A DNA stretch of 64,000 bases. Source: Vibrio sp. 10N.261.45.E2 (lineage in GTDB: Bacteria > Pseudomonadota > Gammaproteobacteria > Enterobacterales > Vibrionaceae). Under the pieces are notes generated by a model. That model worked only from the letters and a program-made list of their open reading frames with translations. It did not search any database and had not been told where the DNA came from. The stretch is from NCBI RefSeq assembly GCF_002875705.1, contig NZ_MCZZ01000111.1:1-64000 (forward strand). The letters are read 5' to 3'. Of this stretch, positions 1 through 8,160 are shown one piece after another; within the stretch, counting starts at the first letter, position 1, and every line of letters starts with the position of its first letter. Both the position numbers and the translations under genes were made by a program.

Positions 1-78
1 TTAACGGAATTGGTATAATTAAAACGCTATAAAAGGTTTTGGATCATGATGATCTAATCACCTACCATAGGCCAAATA

Positions 79-112
79 CTAAAAAGGCTCTCACTATGAG
101 AGCCTTTTTGCG
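79..112. terminator. Bidirectional terminator downstream of serA
   Basis: A GGCTCTCA/TGAGAGCC stem is flanked by an A-run on the left and a T-run on the right, so it can act as a rho-independent terminator in both directions. On the minus strand it lies just after the serA stop codon. Confidence 0.85.
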
Positions 113-134
113 TTTCTAATATTGAGCTCGATGA

Positions 135-1364
135 TTAGTGAAGTAGACGAGCACGGATTGTGCCTTCGATCTCTTTCAGTTTAAGCAGTGCTTCTTCTGA
201 ACGATCCGCTTCTACATCGATAACTACATAACCCATATCTGCCGCAGTCTGTAGGTACTGACCCGCGATGTTGATGCCTTCTTCTGCGAAGATGGTGTTG
301 ATCTGAGTTAGGATACCCGGACGGTTCTCGTGAATGTGTAATAGACGAGATGTGCCCGTGTGCAGTGGTAGTGATACCTCTGGGAAGTTAACACTTGATA
401 GCGTAGAGCCATTATCAGAGTACTTCGCTAGCTTACCCGCTACTTCAACACCGATGTTCTCTTGTGCTTCTTGAGTAGAACCACCTACGTGAGGAGTAAG
501 AATCACATTGTCGAATTGCATCAATGGAGACTCAAATGGGTCTGCATTGGTTTTTGGTTCTGTTGGGAAAACATCGATAGCTGCACCTGAAAGGTGACCA
601 GAATCTAGAGCACCACAAAGAGCTGGGATATCAACTACCGTGCCACGAGCTGCATTGATAAAGATAGAACCAGGCTTCATGCGCTCAAACTCTTCTTTAC
701 CCATCATGTTCTTGGTTTCGTTGGTTTCAGGAACGTGCAAAGAGATCACGTCACACTTGTTCAACAGTTCCGTCATGGTGTGAACTTGCGTTGCGTTACC
801 CAGTGAAAGCTTGTTTTCAATATCGTAGAAGTAAACACGCATACCTAGGTTTTCCGCAATAATACCCAGCTGAGTACCAATGTGACCGTAACCGATAATA
901 CCTAAACGCTTACCACGAGCTTCGTAAGAGTTGTCTGCACTCTTTTTCCAGATACCACGGTGCGCAAGAGCGTTCTTTTCTGGGATGCCACGTAGTAGCA
1001 ATAGAACCTGACCAAGAACTAGCTCTGCAACACTACGTGTATTTGAGAATGGTGCGTTGAAGACAGGTACACCACGTTTTGCGGCCGCTTTAAGGTTTAC
1101 TTGGTTAGTACCGATACAGAAACAACCGATCGCAACCAACTTTTCAGCAGCATCAATCACTTCTTGGGAAAGGTTTGTGCGAGAACGAATACCGATGAAG
1201 TGAGCATCTTTAACTGCTTCAAGAAGTTCATCTTCAGGTAGTGAGCCTTTATGGTACTCAATATTTGTGTAACCAGCGGCTTGAAGTACTTCTACTGAAG
1301 AAGGGTGAAGACCTTCTAGAAGTAGAATTTTGATTTTTTCTTTTTCCAGTGAAACTTTGGCCAT
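135..1364 (-). CDS. serA: D-3-phosphoglycerate dehydrogenase
   Basis: SerA oxidises 3-phosphoglycerate to 3-phosphohydroxypyruvate with NAD+, the first step of serine synthesis, in the cytosol. The 409-aa protein has the 2-hydroxyacid dehydrogenase catalytic domain, an embedded Rossmann domain with a GxGxxG motif (GIIGYGHIG, about residue 155) and a C-terminal ACT domain (from about residue 335) that in this family binds serine for feedback inhibition. The length matches the short E. coli type (410 aa). The ATG at 1364 was chosen because an AAGGACGAG ribosome binding site precedes it; an upstream in-frame start would add 11 unconserved residues. It is transcribed alone, with rpiA upstream in the same direction as in E. 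coli. Confidence 0.97.
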   Translation of the reverse strand: MAKVSLEKEKIKILLLEGLHPSSVEVLQAAGYTNIEYHKGSLPEDELLEAVKDAHFIGIRSRTNLSQEVIDAAEKLVAIGCFCIGTNQVNLKAAAKRGVPVFNAPFSNTRSVAELVLGQVLLLLRGIPEKNALAHRGIWKKSADNSYEARGKRLGIIGYGHIGTQLGIIAENLGMRVYFYDIENKLSLGNATQVHTMTELLNKCDVISLHVPETNETKNMMGKEEFERMKPGSIFINAARGTVVDIPALCGALDSGHLSGAAIDVFPTEPKTNADPFESPLMQFDNVILTPHVGGSTQEAQENIGVEVAGKLAKYSDNGSTLSSVNFPEVSLPLHTGTSRLLHIHENRPGILTQINTIFAEEGINIAGQYLQTAADMGYVVIDVEADRSEEALLKLKEIEGTIRARLLH

Positions 1365-1558
1365 TGTTCTCGTCCTTAAAATGGAAAGGTTGGGCAAATG
1401 CGGCGCACGTGCTACAAAATGGCTGAAAGGGGAACAAATTCACCACTTTGTTAGGAGACAAACGTTTTCCCTGTGCGTCTTCTGAACAATAAAGTAACAA
1501 AAAAAAAATGATTTGGGTAAGAAAATTACGGAATAAGACATAATTTTACAACGATAAA

Positions 1559-1588
1559 GCAAAAAAAACGGCGCCCTAGGGCACCGTA
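1559..1588 (-). terminator. rpiA terminator
   Basis: Read on the minus strand, a near-perfect ACGGTGCCC/GGGCGCCGT stem with a two-base loop is followed by eight Ts. It lies 40 bases after the rpiA stop codon and separates rpiA from serA. Confidence 0.88.
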
Positions 1589-1625
1589 TGTAATGAAGTA
1601 ACAGAAAAACTCAATCTTCTATTAT

Positions 1626-2282
1626 TTATTCTTCGATTTTTGCACCTTCAGGTGTACCTGTGATAACCACATCAGCACCACGGTGAGCGAACAGACCAAC
1701 CGTTACCACACCAGCAATACCATTGATGATGTCTTCTAGTTGTTTTGGGTTTTCGATCGCCATGCCGTAAACGTCTAGGATCATGTTGCCGTTATCGGTT
1801 GTACAACCTTCGCGGTAAACTGGGTCACCACCAAGCTTAACTAGCTCACGTGCCACGTATGAACGTGCCATTGGGATAACTTCTACAGGTAGAGGGAATT
1901 TACCCAGTACATCAACAGCTTTCGTGCCATCAACAATACAGACAAATTTATCAGAGATAGCCGCTACGATTTTTTCACGAGTTAGAGCTGCACCGCCGCC
2001 CTTGATCATGTCGCGAGTTGGGTTGATCTCGTCTGCGCCATCAACATAGATGTCTAGCTTAGCGACATCGTTACACTCATACACTTTGATCTCTAACTCT
2101 TCTAGGCGTTGCGTTGAAGCAACAGAGCTTGAAACTGCACCTTTGATTTTGTCTTTCATTGTGCCTAGTGCGTCGATGAAGTGATTTACTGTAGAGCCAG
2201 TACCAACACCTACAATGCTGCCTTCTTCAACATATTTAAGTGCTGCCCAACCAGCTGCTTTTTTCATTTCATCTTGAGTCAT
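1626..2282 (-). CDS. rpiA: Ribose-5-phosphate isomerase A
   Basis: RpiA interconverts ribose 5-phosphate and ribulose 5-phosphate in the non-oxidative pentose phosphate pathway, supplying ribose for nucleotides. At 218 aa it has the usual family length (219 in E. coli). Visible family motifs are the phosphate-binding [13 protein letters not shown] near residue 25, the catalytic-region DGADEI near residue 82 and [12 protein letters not shown] near residue 94. An AGGAGA ribosome binding site precedes the ATG. It is a single-gene unit with its own strong terminator and lies next to serA, as in enteric bacteria. Confidence 0.97.
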   Translation of the reverse strand: MTQDEMKKAAGWAALKYVEEGSIVGVGTGSTVNHFIDALGTMKDKIKGAVSSSVASTQRLEELEIKVYECNDVAKLDIYVDGADEINPTRDMIKGGGAALTREKIVAAISDKFVCIVDGTKAVDVLGKFPLPVEVIPMARSYVARELVKLGGDPVYREGCTTDNGNMILDVYGMAIENPKQLEDIINGIAGVVTVGLFAHRGADVVITGTPEGAKIEE

Positions 2283-2383
2283 GCCATTCTCCTGAATAAG
2301 ATCTTGCGCTTTGAATTAGTCGTTCGTGTATTAAGTTAACGTTTGTATATCAAGGTTAACGTTTGCGGCGCGATTATAGCGCT

Positions 2384-2983
2384 TTAATGGTTGTTTTCCC
2401 ATTGCCAAGTTTTACTTGGAGTCACGATTTTAGGTAACGGAATGTCCCACTCTTCAATCGGTAGGGTATCAACATGTTGGCAATCATGAGCCAAACCAAT
2501 AGGAGTTGCGCCTTGTCCTGTCTCGAACCACTTCGCTAAGGTGCGATCGTAATATCCGCCGCCCATACCTAAACGATGACCGTGAGAGTCAAAGCCGACA
2601 AGGGGCGTAAGAATGAGGTCGAGTTGCTGACATGGTTTAACCAGCATCTGATTCAGCTGAGGTTCGACAATACCGTACTTATTTAAAACGGTCGGTGTGG
2701 TTGGCGAGTAGTGTAGGAACAGCAAATGCCCGGCAGAGAAGGGGTGTAATACTGGTAAATAAGTTTGCTTACCTTGCGCCCATAACCACTCGATTAAAGG
2801 TTGGGTATCGAGTTCGCCATCGATAGATATATAGAGGGCAATATGCTGAGCAGACTGAATCTCATTGAGTTGAGAACACTGATTAACTAAGTCTATACCG
2901 GATTGAGTTTGTTGGTCGCCAGATAAGGCATTGCGTTTGATACGGATCTGTTTGCGAAATTCGCTGCGTGTGAGCGTCTTCAT
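2384..2983 (-). CDS. fau: 5-formyltetrahydrofolate cyclo-ligase
   Basis: This enzyme (also called YgfA) uses ATP to convert 5-formyltetrahydrofolate to 5,10-methenyltetrahydrofolate, returning this folate to the one-carbon pool. The 199-aa protein carries the family signature GMGGGYYDR near residue 145 and a preceding PLVGFD segment. I start it at the ATG (2983) giving MKTLTRSEF; a longer reading frame continues upstream into the 6S RNA gene and is not plausible coding sequence. The 6S RNA ends only a few bases upstream, matching the conserved ssrS-ygfA arrangement in which the gene is co-transcribed with 6S RNA. Confidence 0.93.
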   Translation of the reverse strand: MKTLTRSEFRKQIRIKRNALSGDQQTQSGIDLVNQCSQLNEIQSAQHIALYISIDGELDTQPLIEWLWAQGKQTYLPVLHPFSAGHLLFLHYSPTTPTVLNKYGIVEPQLNQMLVKPCQQLDLILTPLVGFDSHGHRLGMGGGYYDRTLAKWFETGQGATPIGLAHDCQHVDTLPIEEWDIPLPKIVTPSKTWQWENNH

Positions 2984-2991
2984 AAGAAGGG

Positions 2992-3170
2992 ATACCCCAA
3001 AGTGCCGTTGAGAATAGATGGCCCTTGAACCAGCGAGTTCAAGGCGGATCAGCAATGATTACCGTAGGCTTCTCGGCGGACCGAGCATGCTCAATAGCAC
3101 TCAAGTACTAACCCTTAGGGATTGCTTATCGGCTCGGGGACGTGAATCCTCTGACAAACACTCCAGGGTA
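2992..3170 (-). ncRNA. ssrS: 6S RNA
   Basis: 6S RNA mimics an open promoter and sequesters the housekeeping sigma-70 RNA polymerase in stationary phase. On the minus strand the stretch contains the conserved GTCCCCGAGCCGAT, GAGCATGCTCGGTCCG and CGAGAAGCCT blocks and a CCTTGAACtcgctgGTTCAAGG hairpin, in the order found in E. coli 6S RNA. The ends, TACCCTGGAGTG and CACTTTGGGGTA, pair with a few G-U pairs and define the closing stem, giving about 180 nt. It lies between zapA and fau, its standard location. The exact 5' and 3' ends are estimated from this stem. Confidence 0.95.
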
Positions 3171-3183
3171 AATTTTGTGTACG

Positions 3184-3492
3184 CTATTGCTGTCCGTGCT
3201 TAACTTTACTGAGGACATCTGAAAGTGATGTCGTGAGCTGTTCCATTCGCTCGGTCAGTGCGTTTTGTTCATCATTTGCTTCAAACTTCTTGGTTTGTAA
3301 TTCGTAGCAAATATTCAGAGCTGCGATAGTCAGCAGCTTCACTTCATTGGTTACCTTAGTACGTTCAGCCATCTCTTTCAATCGATTATCAAGATCGGCC
3401 GCCGCTGCAATCAATGACTCTTCTTGCCCTGGTGGACAATTCACTCGAGTCAGTTTTCCTAATATTTCAACGTCTACCGCTTGATTACTCAT
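3184..3492 (-). CDS. zapA: Cell division protein ZapA
   Basis: ZapA binds FtsZ and promotes bundling and stability of the cytokinetic Z ring. The 102-aa protein (109 in E. coli) opens with VDVEILGKLTRVNCPPGQEESL, shown here only as the N-terminal FtsZ-binding fold typical of the family, followed by a helical, coiled-coil-prone C-terminal half (about residues 60-98). It is upstream of ssrS and fau on the same strand, as in E. coli, and divergent from ygfB. The ATG has only a weak upstream ribosome binding site. Confidence 0.93.
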   Translation of the reverse strand: MSNQAVDVEILGKLTRVNCPPGQEESLIAAAADLDNRLKEMAERTKVTNEVKLLTIAALNICYELQTKKFEANDEQNALTERMEQLTTSLSDVLSKVKHGQQ

Positions 3493-3800
3493 GATGGATG
3501 AACTCTTTAACGCGCTATTTTAAGGCTGTTGCCCTTCGCCATTTTTTGAGAAAGAAAAAGTGCAAGTACCGATGAGGAAGCAATCTCCTCTGAGGGAGAA
3601 ACTATAGGTAAACCGCTATTAAGATTCAAGCTTTTCAGAGTGACTGTTTGTAAATGAGAGCTTGAGCACACAGTAATTCAGCAAATTGAACAATTGGTAG
3701 TCAGTCATCCTTCAATTGCTGGGGATCGATGCTTACCAGAATTGGGGTGAAGTGGTACGATTATACTATCGATATAAAGAATAACTGAGCGAGCTATCTG
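3493..3800. other. Divergent zapA/ygfB intergenic region
   Basis: These 308 bases separate two divergent genes and should hold both promoters. A TATACT hexamer at 3762-3767 is a plausible -10 box for ygfB, but no convincing -35 box stands 16-18 bases upstream. I see no further gene or strong hairpin. Confidence 0.4.
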
Positions 3801-4376
3801 ATGAGCGAAACTACTTTACCTGACTACCTAACGGTTGCGACTGAACTTCAATCGGCAAGTCTAGCCGTAACCCCTGCTGAGATGCACGGTTTATTAACGG
3901 GTATGTTAAGCGGAGGCTTAAACCTTGCAGATAAGAGCTGGCAACCACTGATTTTCGATTACACCAATGAAGGCATGGGTTGGCCCGATCGCGCATTAAC
4001 GCTAGCGGAAGCAACACTGAAAGTAACGACCAGTGAAATCACAGGTTCAGGCATGGAATTGTCTATGTTGCTGCCTGATGAAGACGCAAGTGCAAGCCTG
4101 TTTGACTTGGCTGACGGTGTGTCTGATTGGATTAACCATTTCATCTCTGGTTTAGGTTTGGTTGGCGCTCAATTGAACAAAGCGTCTGATAGCACCAAAG
4201 AAGCATTGGCTGATCTCGAAGAGATGGCAAAGCTAGGCATTGACGAAGATGATGATATGGAAGAACAAGCGCAGCTTCTAGAACACGTTATTGAGCACGT
4301 AAAAGCGTGTGCACTAACGATTCATGCTGAATTCGGTGCACGCACATCTGAAGATGCGGCTCCAACCATTCACTAA
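3801..4376 (+). CDS. ygfB: YecA/YgfB family protein (UPF0149)
   Basis: This 191-aa acidic protein belongs to the YgfB/UPF0149 family by its helical N-terminal part (motif [15 protein letters not shown] near residue 23) and its position between zapA and the ubiH-ubiI pair. The molecular function is not settled in most bacteria; in Pseudomonas a YgfB protein affects beta-lactam resistance regulation, which cannot be transferred here. No metal-binding cysteine tail, as found in the YecA subgroup, is present. In E. coli pepP lies between this gene and ubiH, but here ubiH starts 20 bases after the stop codon. Confidence 0.9.
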   Translation: MSETTLPDYLTVATELQSASLAVTPAEMHGLLTGMLSGGLNLADKSWQPLIFDYTNEGMGWPDRALTLAEATLKVTTSEITGSGMELSMLLPDEDASASLFDLADGVSDWINHFISGLGLVGAQLNKASDSTKEALADLEEMAKLGIDEDDDMEEQAQLLEHVIEHVKACALTIHAEFGARTSEDAAPTIH

Positions 4377-4396
4377 TCGCTTTCCGGTTTGAGGTT

Positions 4397-5578
4397 ATGA
4401 TGGCTCAGTATGATGTTGTAATTGCTGGTGGTGCAATGGCAGGAGCTACTTTAGCTCTTGCTTTGAATCACCTAAGTCAAGGTTCATTGTCGATTGCGGT
4501 AGTGGAGCCTTATCAGGTTGATCATCAAGCTCACCCTGGGTTTGATTCTCGTTCGATTGCTTTGTCTTATGGCACGGTGCAGATCTTGGATTCTCTGCAG
4601 TTGTGGCAATCTATCGCTCCGGTAGCGACCCCGATTAAAGATATTCATGTCTCGGATCGCGGGCACGCCGGAATGACCGACATCTACAGTGAAGAGCTTG
4701 CTGTTGATGCGCTTGGCTATGTGGTCGAGTTAGCGGATGTGGGACGAATCTATCAGCAGAAGCTAGAATCAGAAGCTGCAATTACCATGCTTTGCCCTGA
4801 GTCTGTACGTAAAGTTGAACGTGAAGAAGCGTTGACGACGATTGAACTGACAAGTGGGCAAACAGTAACAACGAAGTTATTGGTTGCTGCTGACGGTGCA
4901 ATCTCAACCTGCTGCCAACAACTCAATATCTCATTGAGTGAGCATGACTTTGAACAGGTCGCTGTGATTGCCAATATCGTGGCGAGCGAACCTCATCATG
5001 GTAGAGCGTTTGAGCGTTTTACTCATCATGGGCCAGTTGCTCTATTACCGATGAGTGACAACCGTTTATCACTGGTTTGGTGTTTGCCACCGGAACAAGC
5101 GCAAAAAGTGATGACGTTAAACGACAATGACTTTCTTGAGCAGCTGCAGAACGATTTTGGCTGGCGACTTGGCCGACTAGAGAAAGTCGGTAAGCGTGCA
5201 AGCTACCCACTGATTCTTCGTCACCGACAGCAAAATATCTCTCACCGATTTGCCATTGTTGGGAATGCTGCTCAAACGCTTCATCCAATTGCTGGGCAAG
5301 GCTTTAACCTAGGTATCCGAGATGTGGCTTCCTTGGCAGAAGAGTTGTGTCGTCAGTTGGATGATGTAGGTCGTTACAATGGTCTTGTTAACTTTAGAAA
5401 GCGCAGAGAACAAGACAGAGACGCAACGATCACGCTGACTTCAAGCCTAGTTCATCTGTTCTCAAACGATTTTATGACCGCTCGCATTGGGCGTAATCTT
5501 GGGTTAGCCGTAATAGATAACCTTCCACCACTTAAAGGTCCACTTTTGCGTCATACGCTTGGCCTAGTAGAAAGATAA
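4397..5578 (+). CDS. ubiH: 2-octaprenyl-6-methoxyphenol hydroxylase
   Basis: UbiH is an FAD-dependent monooxygenase that hydroxylates the quinone ring at C1 in aerobic ubiquinone synthesis. The 393-aa protein has the N-terminal dinucleotide-binding GGAMAGATLA motif (about residue 11), a central AADGA motif, and the C-terminal FAD ribityl-binding motif in the UbiH-type form GNAAQTLHPIAGQG, in place of the GDAAH of its paralogue. It probably forms an operon with ygfB and ubiI, with gaps of 20 and 11 bases. The start could be either of two adjacent ATGs (4397 or 4400) after TTGAGGTT. Confidence 0.94.
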   Translation: MMAQYDVVIAGGAMAGATLALALNHLSQGSLSIAVVEPYQVDHQAHPGFDSRSIALSYGTVQILDSLQLWQSIAPVATPIKDIHVSDRGHAGMTDIYSEELAVDALGYVVELADVGRIYQQKLESEAAITMLCPESVRKVEREEALTTIELTSGQTVTTKLLVAADGAISTCCQQLNISLSEHDFEQVAVIANIVASEPHHGRAFERFTHHGPVALLPMSDNRLSLVWCLPPEQAQKVMTLNDNDFLEQLQNDFGWRLGRLEKVGKRASYPLILRHRQQNISHRFAIVGNAAQTLHPIAGQGFNLGIRDVASLAEELCRQLDDVGRYNGLVNFRKRREQDRDATITLTSSLVHLFSNDFMTARIGRNLGLAVIDNLPPLKGPLLRHTLGLVER

Positions 5579-5589
5579 GGTAATAAATA

Positions 5590-6813
5590 ATGATGCAAAG
5601 TGTTGATATCGCGATTGTTGGCGGTGGCATGGTTGGCCTAGCGCTTGCTGCTGCCCTGAAAGACAGTGACCTAAGAATTGCTGTCATTGAAGGCAGAGCG
5701 CCTAGCGAAGGGCTGAGGGAGCTGCCTGATGTGCGCGTGTCTGCGTTGAGTCGTTCTAGTGAAGTGATTCTTCGGAACCTAGGTGCGTGGCAAGGCATTG
5801 AACAAAGACGAGCAGCACCGTATCAAGCGATGGAAGTTTGGGAGCAGGACAGTTTCGCTCGTATTGAGTTTGACTCGACACGTTTGGCTCAGCCTAACCT
5901 TGGTCATATCGTTGAAAACCGTGTAATTCAACTAGCACTGCTTGATCAAGTTAAGAAGCAAGACAATGTTAGCCTATACATGCCAGCGACGTGTAAAACG
6001 ATGGCGATTGGCGAAAGTGAAGCATGGTTAACATTGGATAATGGCCAAGCACTGACAGCTAAGCTAGTCGTAGGTGCGGATGGTGCAAATTCTTGGGTTC
6101 GTAAACAACAAGATATTCCATTAACACATTGGGATTACGGCCACAGTGCGATTGTCGCGAACATCAAAACCACAGAGCCGCACCACAACGTTGCTCGTCA
6201 AATATTCACACCTCAAGGCCCGTTGGCATTTTTACCTATGCAACCAAGCAACATGAGTTCGATTGTTTGGTCTACGGAACCCAACCGTGCCGAGAAGCTG
6301 GTATCTATGTCGGATGTTGATTTCAATAAACAGCTAACGGCAGAGTTCGACTCAAAGCTCGGATTATGTGAAGTGGTTGGTGACCGTTTTGCTTTCCCAC
6401 TGCGCATGCGTTATGCCCGTGACTTCGCGGTAGAGCGTGTGGCTTTGGTTGGTGATGCAGCGCATACCATTCACCCATTAGCAGGACAGGGCGTAAACCT
6501 TGGCCTATTAGATGCAGCGAGCTTAGCGCAAGAGCTGTTAAAGCTGTGGGCTGCTGGTGAAGACATTGGCACCAAACGTAATCTACGCGGCTATGAGCGC
6601 TGGAGAAAAGCAGAGGCGGCGAAAATGATTGCTTCAATGCAGGGCTTTAAAGATCTGTTTGAAGGCGATAATCCTGCTAAGAAGCTGATTCGTAGTATTG
6701 GTATGAAGCTCGCGGGTCAATTACCGGGTGCGAAAGATGAAATCATGAAGCGAGCACTGGGTTTGTCAGGCAATCTTCCTGACTTAGCTAAGCGACCAGT
6801 AACGCATAGATAG
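5590..6813 (+). CDS. ubiI: 2-octaprenylphenol hydroxylase (FAD-dependent)
   Basis: UbiI (formerly VisC) performs C5 hydroxylation in ubiquinone synthesis. The 407-aa protein is a paralogue of the preceding UbiH: N-terminal GGGMVGLALA (about residue 11), GADGANS in the middle, and the FAD motif GDAAHTIHPLAGQGVNLG near residue 288. Length and order match the enteric ubiH-ubiI pair. It starts 11 bases after ubiH behind a GATAAGG stretch, and the operon ends at a strong terminator about 55 bases downstream. Confidence 0.94.
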   Translation: MMQSVDIAIVGGGMVGLALAAALKDSDLRIAVIEGRAPSEGLRELPDVRVSALSRSSEVILRNLGAWQGIEQRRAAPYQAMEVWEQDSFARIEFDSTRLAQPNLGHIVENRVIQLALLDQVKKQDNVSLYMPATCKTMAIGESEAWLTLDNGQALTAKLVVGADGANSWVRKQQDIPLTHWDYGHSAIVANIKTTEPHHNVARQIFTPQGPLAFLPMQPSNMSSIVWSTEPNRAEKLVSMSDVDFNKQLTAEFDSKLGLCEVVGDRFAFPLRMRYARDFAVERVALVGDAAHTIHPLAGQGVNLGLLDAASLAQELLKLWAAGEDIGTKRNLRGYERWRKAEAAKMIASMQGFKDLFEGDNPAKKLIRSIGMKLAGQLPGAKDEIMKRALGLSGNLPDLAKRPVTHR

Positions 6814-6867
6814 TGACATCGTGTTCTGGTGATTTACCGAATCATCATTGATACGAAACTTGGAACG

Positions 6868-6902
6868 AAAAAAGGGTTGGCACGATGCCAACCCTTTTTG
6901 TT
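6868..6902 (+). terminator. ubiI operon terminator
   Basis: A perfect GGGTTGGCA/TGCCAACCC stem with a CGA loop is followed by five Ts, 55 bases after the ubiI stop codon. The A-run before the stem could also let it serve the minus-strand gene at 6925-7131. Confidence 0.92.
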
Positions 6903-6924
6903 TTTAATTCTGTAGATAATCAGA

Positions 6925-7131
6925 TCATGCGTACGCGCAGCGCAGTTTCATGATTTCACTATTTATTTCCTTCACTGTTTGAAAGTGACGTTTTTCTGCT
7001 CGGTCTGGTAGCACTAGCTTACCGTTATCAAACTCAAATTTTCCTACGCCGTAAATGTAGATTCGTCCTTTGAAAAGTCGACTTACATGTTTAGCAATCA
7101 TACTCGGTGTATAGCGCTTAAACAGTCTCAT
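6925..7131 (-). CDS. Hypothetical 68-aa basic protein
   Basis: I do not recognise this small protein. It is probably real: a good AAGGA ribosome binding site lies 10 bases before the ATG, a TATAAT-like -10 box lies about 30 bases further upstream on the same strand, and the stop codon is followed by the bidirectional hairpin at 6868-6902. It is basic, with no signal peptide or membrane segment, and contains a GKFEFDNGKLVLPDR segment suggestive of a small beta-rich fold. It stands alone between the ubiquinone operon and a 560-base non-coding region, so the context gives no function. Confidence 0.65.
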   Translation of the reverse strand: MRLFKRYTPSMIAKHVSRLFKGRIYIYGVGKFEFDNGKLVLPDRAEKRHFQTVKEINSEIMKLRCAYA

Positions 7132-7421
7132 TCTTAATTATCCTTATATTTACCTAGCCTGCATATTATAGAAAAACTCCGAGATAATAATTGTGATAAG
7201 CATGGAGTAATGTGCAGTAGAGATGACGTTAATTAGATATTTGTGCTGTTCTAAGCACTTTCTACAGTAAATATCTATTTTTACGTGAGCTCCTCCCCAA
7301 AATAATACTGAGTGGTTAACTGCTGTGAACTTTCCTGTCCGGTATTAAGCAGTGGTAATGTTACAAGTATAAGAATAGGCGGGATTTTTTTGTTTGTGTA
7401 ATCAAATTGTAAATTTTGGAC

Positions 7422-7447
7422 AAAAAAAAGCCCGTCTAAAACGGGCG
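7422..7447 (-). terminator. Terminator on the minus strand after ybaK
   Basis: A six-base GCCCGT/ACGGGC stem with a TTTAG-type loop is followed, on the minus strand, by eight Ts. There is no T-run on the plus strand, so it works only leftward. It is about 250 bases after the ybaK stop codon. Confidence 0.85.
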
Positions 7448-7567
7448 AATAGTCACAGATGCATTACACAAAAGTGGATACTGATGTTACTCAGTGGATT
7501 CACTTGTACTGATTTGCTTAACAGCTAGTCAGTAAATTCACAATAACGCAAATTTAACTTTGTGACT
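7423..7567 (-). ncRNA. Candidate structured RNA (sRNA or ybaK 3' UTR)
   Basis: Read on the minus strand, AGTCACA (7567-7561) pairs with TGTGACT (7457-7451), enclosing two nested or adjacent hairpins: TACTGA/TCAGTA (7507-7533) and AAGTG..ACTGA/TCAGT..CACTT (7472-7505). Directly downstream is an intrinsic terminator, GCCCGT/ACGGGC with a T-rich tail (7446-7422). That arrangement looks like a small RNA or a processed 3' UTR of ybaK. I cannot assign a known family, and no clear promoter stands upstream. It may simply be a structured trailer. Confidence 0.4.
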
Positions 7568-7694
7568 ACTTATGCTTTTATTTTGAGTAACTATTTATTT
7601 GATGGTGTGTTCTTCTTATGACGACGTTCACACTAAAAATGTACTCAATGAAACATTTAAATGAAGTTTGCGAGGTATGATGCGATCGAAACGA

Positions 7695-8156
7695 TCATCG
7701 ACTGATGTCAGCGACGGTCGGCGCACATAGCGCCATAAGATCATTGAGATCCAGAGCAACGCCTGCCATGCGATCACCCGAGCTAATGGTCACGATTGAG
7801 TTGTTTTTGATCGAAGGATCAAAAATGATCGGCATGTGTCTTTTTAGAGCCAAAGGGCCGACACAACCTACTTTAAAGCCGGTTATCGCTTCAACATCAG
7901 CGAGCGACACGCAGGTCATTCGACGACAATTCAGTACCGAACGAACTTTTTTGGGGTCGACAGAGCGATCGCCAGCTGTACAGGCCAACGCATACTGGTT
8001 TCCCATATCCTTGAGCAGGATGCACTTCACCATTTGAGAGGGGGCGATGCCTCGCTCTTGTGCGGTTTCTTCAATGCTGGTGGTGGGTTTGCTTTGCATC
8101 AGCAGGCGATAGTTCACCTGCTGTTGATCTAGCCATTGGGTAATCAGTGTTTCCAC
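7695..8156 (-). CDS. YbaK/EbsC family aminoacyl-tRNA deacylase-like protein
   Basis: The YbaK/ProX fold binds mischarged tRNA and hydrolyses the wrong aminoacyl ester; YbaK itself removes Cys from Cys-tRNA(Pro). This protein has the fold-typical SQMVKCILLKD segment and the GGxxP-like substrate-loop equivalent GCVGPLALK near residue 102. I start it at GTG 8156 (VETLITQWLD), four bases after the ygfZ stop codon, giving 153 aa; the longer frame from 8246 would overlap ygfZ by 86 bases and adds residues that do not fit the family. It is likely translationally coupled to ygfZ. The exact tRNA substrate is not evident. Confidence 0.82.
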   Translation of the reverse strand: METLITQWLDQQQVNYRLLMQSKPTTSIEETAQERGIAPSQMVKCILLKDMGNQYALACTAGDRSVDPKKVRSVLNCRRMTCVSLADVEAITGFKVGCVGPLALKRHMPIIFDPSIKNNSIVTISSGDRMAGVALDLNDLMALCAPTVADISR

Positions 8157-8160
8157 GTGA

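Larger units (their letters stand above)
7132..7694. other. Structured intergenic region
   Basis: These 563 bases hold no convincing gene but several inverted repeats. A TAGATATTT/AAATATCTA stem with an inner GTGCT/AGCAC stem spans 7234-7277. From 7423 to 7567 there is a compact structured block with a terminator, listed separately as a candidate RNA. The right part is the 3' flank of ybaK. The upstream promoter of the 68-aa gene lies at the left end. Confidence 0.6.

Noticed and set aside
3018..3203. A plus-strand reading frame of 61 codons
   Set aside because: It runs antisense through the 6S RNA gene, whose conserved secondary-structure blocks fully explain the sequence.
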